Origin: an uncultured bacterium
GTDB taxonomy: Bacteria; Planctomycetota; UBA1135; UBA2386
DNA length: 38,977 nucleotides
Reading direction: 5' to 3'
Assembly: GCA_937906475.1 (NCBI GenBank)
Contig: CALCZA010000178.1
Coordinates: 1 to 38,977, forward strand
Positions 32,393 to 38,977 of the stretch are shown piece after piece. A program made the position numbers and the translations under genes. The notes below the pieces were generated by a model. The model worked only from the letters and a program-made list of their open reading frames with translations. It ran no database searches and was not told where the DNA came from. The stretch's first letter is position 1. Each line of letters starts with the position of its first letter.

Positions 32393-33817
32393 TCAGAAGA
32401 TCGTGATCGCGATGCCGTCGGTAGTCGTTATCGGGATGCTAGGCACGGGGCTCGTGCAACTGCTGCCAAAGTCGAACAAGTCGAAGCCCTGCAAGAACAG
32501 GCTGGCGCCAACCAGGGCCGAGTTGTTGGGCACTGTGATCGTGCTCGAAGCCGAACCAATCAGAAGGCCAAGGTCGTAGAGGATGACGCAGCCACAGTTG
32601 GCTAGCGGCAGGCCGATCGTCGTCGTGCTGTAGTTGATGAATGGGAAGCCCGACGCGTTGATCATGTCGACTTCGATGGTGGTGCCGAGCAGGCACGGTC
32701 CCGTGACCCGTAGCGAACTCGTGCTGCAGCCGCCAGGATTGGTGCCGATGAACGCCGGGATCACGCGCACGCCACGGTAGTCGGTTTGGGATGGTTCGGT
32801 TTGGATCAGCACGGGCGTCGAAGCCGCGCCGGTGTCGGTGACCTTGTAGAGCGAGGTGACGAAGCCACTCGGCTCGGCTGTGAACCAGATCTCAGCGACG
32901 CCATTGCGCAGCAGGCCGCTGAGGCCGCGGATGCACTCCGTGGCGCCGACTACGATCGTGTATTGGTTCGTCCACGTGCCGCCTGACAGCGTCCACTTCT
33001 GCACGCCGCAGTTGTTGCCTAGGTAAGCACTGTCGGCGACGTAAAGCGTTGTGTCATTGGCGAACCAGAAGTCATATGGGGCACCGTCGTTGAACACGCC
33101 GGCTGTCGGGAAGCCCGGCAGTTGCGTGGCAGTCTGGCCAACCGTGGTCGGCATGCCAGTGCCAACTTCAACGACGCCTTGCATCAGCGCGCCAGTCGAA
33201 GCGGTCGTGATGTAGAGCTGACCCTTGTGGTTGTTGATCCAGCGAACGTTGCTCGGGCTGGTCAGGATATCCTGCGACGTGGTTGCGCCGAGCGTTGCGT
33301 AGCGCACTGAACCGCCGCCGCTTGAGCCGCTAGTCCAGAAGCTCGAACCGTCAACGCTGGTAGCGCCACGGAAAGTGCCGGCGTCGTAGGCATCGATGAG
33401 CGCCGTCGACGTGTCGATCAAGCCTGTGAGCAAGTCGACGCGAGCAATCACGCGGTTGGTCGTCGTCGCCAGTTCGGCACCGGGGTTGGTTCCGCCGATC
33501 ATGCGGTCGTAGCCGGCAGCGATCAGGTAACGGCCATTGGCGGACACCGACAAGCCGCCTTCCGACGACGAGAAGCCGCGTTGCGAGAACGATGGCACCG
33601 CGTTGGTCTGGCTGTTCGGGATTTCCAGCGACTGCACCAGCGTGTTCGCCGTCGTGTCCCATTCCTCGATGAACACCGGCGCCGCGTTGCTGCTGAGGGT
33701 CAGTGCTGGATCGCCGACGCGAAGCACGACGACGTTGCCGGGGGTGAAGAATTGGGCCGAAGCGGTGGTTGCGAGCAGGGCACCGGCGGCCAGAGAGAAT
33801 AGAATCGATCGAGTCAT
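32393..33817 (-). CDS. Secreted propeller-like protein with C-terminal sorting-like domain
   Basis: 474-aa exported protein: signal peptide (ILFSLAAGALLATTASAQFF), then about 340 residues with repeated strands that resemble a beta-propeller (GGLSVSANGRYLIAAGYD, DLLTGLIDTST, GQLYITTAS, ADSAYLGNNCGVQKW). The last 110 residues (from about 365) have several Cys (NPGGCSTSSLRVTGPCLLG, ANCGCVILYD, FGSSCTSP) and an LFLQGFDLFD ... TDGIAITIF ending. I recall similar tails on many secreted proteins of marine planctomycetes, where they may act in secretion or surface attachment; I cannot verify that here. Function unknown. No Shine-Dalgarno site. Confidence 0.7.
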   Translation of the reverse strand: MTRSILFSLAAGALLATTASAQFFTPGNVVVLRVGDPALTLSSNAAPVFIEEWDTTANTLVQSLEIPNSQTNAVPSFSQRGFSSSEGGLSVSANGRYLIAAGYDRMIGGTNPGAELATTTNRVIARVDLLTGLIDTSTALIDAYDAGTFRGATSVDGSSFWTSGSSGGGSVRYATLGATTSQDILTSPSNVRWINNHKGQLYITTASTGALMQGVVEVGTGMPTTVGQTATQLPGFPTAGVFNDGAPYDFWFANDTTLYVADSAYLGNNCGVQKWTLSGGTWTNQYTIVVGATECIRGLSGLLRNGVAEIWFTAEPSGFVTSLYKVTDTGAASTPVLIQTEPSQTDYRGVRVIPAFIGTNPGGCSTSSLRVTGPCLLGTTIEVDMINASGFPFINYSTTTIGLPLANCGCVILYDLGLLIGSASSTITVPNNSALVGASLFLQGFDLFDFGSSCTSPVPSIPITTTDGIAITIF

Positions 33818-33943
33818 GAGCTGGGGGGATGGGTTGCGAGATCCTCAAGGCGACGCCCGCGACGGCATCGAATTGCATGACCGTAGTTTCACCGCTCGTA
33901 TGGTCCCGAGGACAGGGCCGCCTGCAGGAAACCTGAAGACTCG

Positions 33944-36010
33944 TTAGCGTGTTCGGTCCAGCATAATACGGACAGGCTGCGAACCAGAGTCGGACGGTGC
34001 GGCGAGTTCGAGTGTCACGGGCGTTGCGTCAACCACGGTCAATACACCTGTGGACAACTGCCCACCTGCGGTGACGCGGATGTTGCCGCGACTGTTCTTA
34101 GGCTCGATGGTGAGGCGCCATGTGCCGGCAGGTAGTGACAACTGAAGCGTCGCGGTTTGGTTCTTCGCAAGCGACAGTGCGAGCGCGCCATCATCCGTTG
34201 GCACAACGGTTGGCGAACGTTGGGTCCAGAACGCGGTCATTGCCGAGAGGTTCTTTTTGAACACATCATCGATCGCTGGGTCGCCGGTCGGCGGCTGGTG
34301 GCGATTGATTGCGGGCCCTTTGGCCTGGAACGAACCAAACAAGTAGGCCGGCACGATCACACGATCGGCGCTGCGCTCGATGCCGGCGCGACCTTCGGTG
34401 CGGATCCAGAGCGGCGCGACGTGTTCTTGGCGCATGCCGGGCAGGATCTCCGGGTTATCGAGGTCGACCAGGATGCATCGGTAGCGTTCGTGAAAGCGCG
34501 GGTCTGCCTCGAACTCGCACGCGCTGACGAACACGGGCAGCGGCATGCCTGGCGCGCGATTGTAGGTGATCACGTCTGGCTTCTGCTCGATGACATACGT
34601 GCCGTTACCGCGCATGTGGCCGGGCGGCTTTGGGATGCCCACACGCACCGTGTCGATCCAGCTCGGGAATGGCGTTGTCGCAATCGTGTGGTCGCAGAGG
34701 CCGAGCATGTCGAGCGCCGGCAGCTTGCTGTAGTACGGCAACGCGCCAGCGGCATCGACCGCGATGCGCGCCTGGCGTTCGCCAAACGCGCGGCCGAGCG
34801 TTTCGCCGAGCACCTTGCCGTGCCATTCCCATATTTCGTTGCGCGCTTCTCTGCTGCGGGCATCGTGGCGCGCGACGTCGACGTTCCAGTAGCAAGCGAG
34901 CAGTGCGCCCAACGCGGCGAAGCCGACGCGCAGGTGTTGGTTGCGAATGGCGTGCAGGCCGACGGCGGCGAGCAAGGCCATCGGCACGACGACACCGTGC
35001 ATTAGTCGCAGACCTGGGAAGTGGTCGCCGCCGATCGCGGTCAGGTAACAAAGCCACGCGATCACCGGTAGCAGCAATACCGCGGTAAATGTGCGAGTGC
35101 GACTATGCAGCAGGCAAAGCACTGAGCCGACAGCCAGCAACCCGGAGAGTCCGGGCATTGCGGTGATCGCTGCTTCGACAAACGCGTAGCCAGCGGGGAA
35201 CGAATCCGGGTCGAACTCTGCTTTGACGTGGGCGGTGTTGGGTAGGTAGTCGCCGTAGTAACTGAGTCGGAAGACAACTTGTGAAACGACGGCGAGCAGT
35301 GCCGGTAGGCCAAACCAAAAGGCTCGTCGGCAGGCGGTGGTCAAGCCTGAGCTGATCGACATCGCGGCGAGGCCTGTTCCTGCCGTGAACGCCCACAGCG
35401 GACCATCCGGTCGGGTCCAGCACGCGAGGGCAAATGGCACGCCGGCGACAAATAGAGTGCGCGGCAACCAACTGCGGCCCGCGTCGCGGTTGCTGTAATG
35501 ACGCAGCAAACCGCCGAAGCCCCACGCCAGCAGCGCCATCACCAGCGGCCCTTCGAGTCCGGCAAGCGTCCAGATCATTACCGGCTGCGTCGATGCGGCC
35601 AGCAACGGCGCGACTCCGGCAACGATCGCCGAGCGCACATCGCGGGGGCGCAGCGCGGCTGCGAGAAACCATAGGCCGGCGAGCGTTGCGAGCGCGCCAA
35701 GCAAGCGCGCGGCGAACACCAGTTCGATACCTGCTGCGCCGAAGGCCGCGGTCAACAAAACCCATAACAAGTTGCTATAGCCTTCAACCCGTTGGGGCAC
35801 GCCGTCGACGTCGGTCCATGTCAGGCCGTCGCCTTGCAGCAAGCGCTCGGTGTATCGCAGCGAGATAAACGAGTCGTCGGAGAAGAATGGATACGGCCAC
35901 GCCGCTTGCCACGCCGCCAACAGTACGGCTGGCAGCACGGCGATCGCGATCCATCGCCAGGCTGCCTTGCCTGACGTGCTCGTGGTGGGGCCGTGCGGGG
36001 TTTCGTTCAT
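33944..36010 (-). CDS. GT-C-type membrane glycosyltransferase
   Basis: 688-aa inner-membrane protein. About ten hydrophobic segments fill residues 20-400, and about 280 soluble residues follow. Directly after the first helix comes the GT-C hallmark: an acidic pair in FFSDDSFISLRYTERLLQG and RVEGYSNLLWVLL, as in bacterial PMT/ArnT/arabinosyltransferase-like enzymes that use lipid-linked sugar donors and place the acidic pair outside the membrane. The C-terminal part ends in a beta-rich domain (PAGTWRLTIEPK). The acceptor is unknown: cell-wall glycan, lipid or protein are all possible. The ATG at 36010 is preferred to the GTG at 36013. It starts 12 bp after the second NamZ gene, so probably one transcript. 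Confidence 0.8.
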   Translation of the reverse strand: MNETPHGPTTSTSGKAAWRWIAIAVLPAVLLAAWQAAWPYPFFSDDSFISLRYTERLLQGDGLTWTDVDGVPQRVEGYSNLLWVLLTAAFGAAGIELVFAARLLGALATLAGLWFLAAALRPRDVRSAIVAGVAPLLAASTQPVMIWTLAGLEGPLVMALLAWGFGGLLRHYSNRDAGRSWLPRTLFVAGVPFALACWTRPDGPLWAFTAGTGLAAMSISSGLTTACRRAFWFGLPALLAVVSQVVFRLSYYGDYLPNTAHVKAEFDPDSFPAGYAFVEAAITAMPGLSGLLAVGSVLCLLHSRTRTFTAVLLLPVIAWLCYLTAIGGDHFPGLRLMHGVVVPMALLAAVGLHAIRNQHLRVGFAALGALLACYWNVDVARHDARSREARNEIWEWHGKVLGETLGRAFGERQARIAVDAAGALPYYSKLPALDMLGLCDHTIATTPFPSWIDTVRVGIPKPPGHMRGNGTYVIEQKPDVITYNRAPGMPLPVFVSACEFEADPRFHERYRCILVDLDNPEILPGMRQEHVAPLWIRTEGRAGIERSADRVIVPAYLFGSFQAKGPAINRHQPPTGDPAIDDVFKKNLSAMTAFWTQRSPTVVPTDDGALALSLAKNQTATLQLSLPAGTWRLTIEPKNSRGNIRVTAGGQLSTGVLTVVDATPVTLELAAPSDSGSQPVRIMLDRTR

Positions 36011-36022
36011 CACTACTAGGCG

Positions 36023-37201
36023 TCAGTAAAGCAGACAGCTACTGACGCGCTGCCACCAGTCTGCCGGAACCTTGCTAAGTTCGATCAGATCCGCGTCACT
36101 GCCGTTGTCATCGATGAACTGCCGCACGCGTGAGGATCCGGTCAGGATGTCCATCGGCATCAGGGTCGGCTCATATTCATAGGGCGGCGGATTCCAGGCG
36201 AACTGGTCGCTGTAGTGCCGGCGCAGTTCGCGCAGGATCAGGAGAGTGGTTTGGTAGGGGCGAAACGTGCGCGGCTCAGTGATGTGCACGAACAGCCCGT
36301 GGCACTGTTGCTGCTGCCATTTCTGGAACGCCGGTTCAAACGTGACCGTGCGCAGCACCGCTCCTTCAACATCCGGCAAGGCATCGCGCAGTTGTCGCGC
36401 ATCGATCCACGGGGCGCCAAATTGTTCGAACGGCGTGGTGGTGCCGCGACCTTCGCTGACGTTCGTGCCTTCGAGGAGGACTTGTCCGGGGTAGACGATC
36501 GCGCCGGCTGCCCGAGGCAGGTTCGGGGATGGCGGCACCCAGGTCCGCTGCGTGTCGGCCCACAGCATCGAACGCTGCCAGTTGCGTAGCTTGACGACGT
36601 GCAACTCGCAGCCGATACCGAGCACAGCGTTGCAGTGCCTTGCCAATTCGCCGATCGTCAGTCCGTGGCGCATCGGAATCTCTGAGCGACCGACGAAGCT
36701 TGCGTACTCGGGTTCGAGCAGAGCACCTTCGGCAACCTCGCCGCCGAGTGGGTTGGGTCGGTCCAACACCATCAACTCGATGCCAGCTGCAGCACACGCC
36801 TCCATGCAGTGCGTCAGTGTCCAGATGTAGGTGTAGACCCGCGTACCAACGTCTTGCAGGTCGACGAGCAATAGGTCGAGACCGCGCAGCATCTCCGCAG
36901 TTGGCTTGCGGGTCTCGGAGTAGAGGCTGTGTACCGCCATCGACCGGTACTGTGCATGACCGGTCTCGATCATGTTGTCCTGCTCGGTGGACCACAATCC
37001 GTGCTGCGGCCCGAACAACGTCGTCAGTTGCTTGGGGAAGCGTTCATGTAGCGCATCGGCGGCGTGTTCGAATCGGTGCGTTACCGACGCCTGGTTGCTG
37101 AGCAAGCCAAACGCTCGCGACTCCCGCAACCGTGTCGGCGGTTCGCGCAGCACGATGTCTAGCCCAGTTTGCACCGGCTCTGCTTCTATTGGCGACGTCA
37201 T
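36023..37201 (-). CDS. NamZ-like DUF1343 protein without signal peptide (paralog B)
   Basis: 392-aa member of the DUF1343 family, whose studied members (NamZ) are exo-beta-N-acetylmuramidases that release MurNAc from peptidoglycan fragments. Landmarks: FGLLSNQASVT, LFGPQHGLW, DLLLVDLQDVGTRVYTYIWT, LMVLDRPNPLGG, PMRHGLTIGELARH and EGTNVSEGRGTTTPFEQFG. Where the adjacent paralog has PEHG, this one has PQHG (Gln for Glu), followed by EQDNMIE. I see no signal peptide, so it probably works in the cytoplasm. Its ATG (37199-37201) shares one base with the TAA of the upstream paralog (TAATG). The frame is open to 37261 but that start lies inside the previous gene. Substrate may differ from standard NamZ. 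Confidence 0.85.
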   Translation of the reverse strand: MTSPIEAEPVQTGLDIVLREPPTRLRESRAFGLLSNQASVTHRFEHAADALHERFPKQLTTLFGPQHGLWSTEQDNMIETGHAQYRSMAVHSLYSETRKPTAEMLRGLDLLLVDLQDVGTRVYTYIWTLTHCMEACAAAGIELMVLDRPNPLGGEVAEGALLEPEYASFVGRSEIPMRHGLTIGELARHCNAVLGIGCELHVVKLRNWQRSMLWADTQRTWVPPSPNLPRAAGAIVYPGQVLLEGTNVSEGRGTTTPFEQFGAPWIDARQLRDALPDVEGAVLRTVTFEPAFQKWQQQQCHGLFVHITEPRTFRPYQTTLLILRELRRHYSDQFAWNPPPYEYEPTLMPMDILTGSSRVRQFIDDNGSDADLIELSKVPADWWQRVSSCLLY

Positions 37202-38397
37202 TACTCGTAAAGCAAGAATGGGCGTCGTCGTAGGCGGAACAGGTCGAGCGGTCGCCGCCACTTGCTGATGATGTCATCGGCCTTAGTGCCGGCCAGGATT
37301 GCGTCGTGCGAGGCTTGATCCTTAAGCAACCAGTCGAGCCGTGAGGTGTCCCAGTCGTTGGCGAATAACAGGCGCAGTGCGCAGGCGATGTGCATGCCAG
37401 TGCGGACGGCTTCGAACGTGCGCCAATCGGTGACCAGAATGCTCACGCCACCACACTCGATGTTCTTGTGCTTGCTTGAGGTCGGCGTGAAGCGAACCGG
37501 AACAAAAGCCACTCCCGGTAGCTTTTTGGCGTTCAGGTTCTTTGCCAGCAGAGCGCCGTCGCACCAGGGTGCACCGAGGATTTCAAACGGCGTATCGGTG
37601 CCGCGACCGACCGAGACGTTAGTGCCCTCGACCAGGCCGACACCCGGATACGTCAGCGCCTGCGTCAGTCGCCGCATGTTGGGCGAAGGGTTGATCCACG
37701 TCAGACCGGTGTCTTGCCAGTAGTCGGCGCGCTGCCAACCGGTGCACGCGATCACTTCGAGTTGTACGCGCAGGCCGCTCTCGCCAACCATCATGCGTGC
37801 CAGTTCGCCGGTCGTCATGCCGTGCCGCAACGGGATCGTATGGGCGCCGACAAAATCGCGGCGTGAGTTCTTCAATACCGGGCCGGCCATGGTGATGCCG
37901 CCGATCGGGTTGGGTCGATCGAGCACGACAAAACGCAACCCGTGTTCGGCTGCTGCTTCGAGCGCCGCGCGCATGGTTGCGATGTAGGTGTAGAAGCGAC
38001 AGCCGATGTCTTGGATGTCGAATACCAACGTGTCGATGCCCTGCAGCATCTCGGCGGTCGGCTTGCGCGTTTTGCCATACAGCGAGAACACCTGTTTGCC
38101 GGTGGCTTTGTCGATTGTGTCCCCGACCTTCTTATCGACGAGGCCGAGCCAACCGTGTTCGGGAGAGAACAACGAGACCAGCGTGACGTCTTTGGCTTCG
38201 TGGAGAACGTCGACGGTGCGGCGGCCGCTTCGCGTGATCCCGGTGTGGTTGGTGATCAAGCCGATCTTGCGACCACGCAGTTGCGCGCAGTCCTCGGCAA
38301 CCAAGACGTCGATGCCCGGTTGCACTTGCGCGAGCGCTAACTGCACGGACAGGCCGGCGGACAGCGCGATGGCTAGTGGGGCGGCGAGGCATTGCAT
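37201..38397 (-). CDS. Exported NamZ-like exo-beta-N-acetylmuramidase (DUF1343, paralog A)
   Basis: 398-aa exported DUF1343 protein. Signal peptide: LAAPLAIALSAGLSVQLALAQ. The family motifs are all present: KIGLITNHTGITRSG, LFSPEHGW (Glu about 80), TLVFDIQDIGCRFYTYIATM, FVVLDRPNPIGG, PLRHGMTTGELARMM, WINPSPNMR and EGTNVSVGRGTDTPFE. By family it would remove terminal N-acetylmuramic acid from peptidoglycan fragments outside the cytoplasm, for recycling or turnover. The ATG at 38397 is used; a TTG at 38406 would add three residues. It is about 49 bp downstream of the acetyltransferase gene and fused in translation (TAATG) to paralog B. No nagZ, amiE or murQ lies in the window. Confidence 0.88.
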   Translation of the reverse strand: MQCLAAPLAIALSAGLSVQLALAQVQPGIDVLVAEDCAQLRGRKIGLITNHTGITRSGRRTVDVLHEAKDVTLVSLFSPEHGWLGLVDKKVGDTIDKATGKQVFSLYGKTRKPTAEMLQGIDTLVFDIQDIGCRFYTYIATMRAALEAAAEHGLRFVVLDRPNPIGGITMAGPVLKNSRRDFVGAHTIPLRHGMTTGELARMMVGESGLRVQLEVIACTGWQRADYWQDTGLTWINPSPNMRRLTQALTYPGVGLVEGTNVSVGRGTDTPFEILGAPWCDGALLAKNLNAKKLPGVAFVPVRFTPTSSKHKNIECGGVSILVTDWRTFEAVRTGMHIACALRLLFANDWDTSRLDWLLKDQASHDAILAGTKADDIISKWRRPLDLFRLRRRPFLLYE

Positions 38398-38446
38398 GAC
38401 AGGCAACGTAGCGAGTCGCCGTGCGGCCGTCAGGTCTTGATTGCGT

Positions 38447-38977
38447 CTAGAGTGCTGGCCGCCGGCATTCGAAGACGAGCAGCGTGACCGCTTTGCCGTT
38501 CTCTACGAGCGTTTCGATGTCGCGACAGATGCCACCGATTCGCTCGGCGACCCGCATGCTCGCGACGTTGCGTTGGTCGCAGCGCATGATGATCCGGGCG
38601 ATTGAGAGTGTTTCGAAGGCAAGCGGTAGCAGCGCTTGGGTCGCCTCAGTGGCGTAGCCCTTGCCGCAATGTTGTTGGTCGAGCCAATAGCCCGCTTCGA
38701 GTGTGTGAGGGCCGCCGCGCCCGAACAGCATGGTCTCGCCAGCCAACGTATTGCTGTCGAGTTCTCGAATCGCGAATCGATAGTGCTCGCCTTGTGCAAA
38801 CGCCGTGCGGCGATCGCCTAGCCCTTTGCGAGTTTCTTCGAGCGTCCGCGGTTCATGCTGCATGAACGGGATCCACGGCCGCAGGTGGGCATCGCTGCGG
38901 TCGAGGCAGGCACGCAGTTCTTCGGCGTCGCTTTCTTGCCAGCACGACAGTCGCAGGTGCTCGGTGCAGATCTCTTC
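38447..38977 (-). CDS. GNAT acetyltransferase, RimJ/RimL-like (5' end beyond window)
   Basis: Partial gene: 177 codons are open to the right edge and the start lies beyond it. Visible from the N-terminal side: HLRLSCWQESDAEELRACL and HLRPWIPFMQHEPRTLEE, then the GNAT core FAIRELDSNTLAGETMLFG, acetyl-CoA motif QHCGKGYATEATQALL and FETLSIARIIMRCDQRNVA followed by SMRVAERIGG. This is the RimJ/RimL type, which acetylates protein N-termini or small amines such as antibiotics. The internal ATG at 38863 is not the start because family sequence continues upstream of it. Acceptor unknown. It is on the same strand as the NamZ pair, 49 bp upstream. Confidence 0.9.
   Translation of the reverse strand, partial: EEICTEHLRLSCWQESDAEELRACLDRSDAHLRPWIPFMQHEPRTLEETRKGLGDRRTAFAQGEHYRFAIRELDSNTLAGETMLFGRGGPHTLEAGYWLDQQHCGKGYATEATQALLPLAFETLSIARIIMRCDQRNVASMRVAERIGGICRDIETLVENGKAVTLLVFECRRPAL

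Overview
This 39 kb window is GC-rich bacterial chromosome. It holds 27 protein-coding genes, one of them cut by the right edge, and one tRNA. I see no insertion sequence, phage, CRISPR or integrase signal. Several traits suggest a Planctomycetota-like organism, probably marine and free-living: few clear Shine-Dalgarno sites (the LysM, HEAT and 27268 lipoprotein genes have one), many exported proteins with Ala-rich signal peptides ending in A-Q, a formylglycine-enzyme-like protein, an exported EF-hand protein, two DUF1343/NamZ enzymes, and a secreted propeller-like protein with a C-terminal sorting-like domain. This placement is inference; no rRNA or marker gene is present.

Left part (1-10 kb, mostly + strand): an exported M28 aminopeptidase with a PDZ domain; a stand-alone urocanate hydratase (hutU) whose signature motif has Leu where Cys is usual; an exported LolA-like protein; and a membrane-anchored LysM protein followed by a hairpin. 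A minus-strand NtrX-type sigma-54 activator then faces a long exported HEAT-repeat protein that contains what looks like a degenerate receiver domain. That gene ends at an 18-bp stem terminator, followed by tRNA-Thr(CGU) with its own promoter candidate and terminator.

Middle part (10-24 kb): a lipoprotein coupled to a cardiolipin synthase (+); an RmlC-like epimerase downstream of an FGE/SUMF1-like exported protein (-); and an HD-GYP response regulator (-) divergent from a compact four-gene + strand run. That run is an RluA-family pseudouridine synthase, a class II aldolase/short-chain dehydrogenase fusion, an ABC ATPase and an ABC-2 permease, joined by 3-bp gaps or 4-bp overlaps. Topoisomerase III (topB) follows.

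Right part (24-39 kb, almost all - strand): an M14 carboxypeptidase downstream of an exported EF-hand protein; a small + strand lipoprotein; a three-gene run with ATGA overlaps (sensor kinase with a large extracytoplasmic domain, OmpR-type regulator, exported protein of unknown function); an SMR/Gdx transporter; a secreted propeller-like protein; a GT-C membrane glycosyltransferase; two tandem NamZ-type enzymes; and a partial GNAT acetyltransferase.

The best candidates for something undescribed are the exported HEAT/pseudo-receiver protein next to the sigma-54 activator, the kinase-regulator-secreted-protein module, and the paired NamZ paralogs coupled to a GT-C glycosyltransferase.
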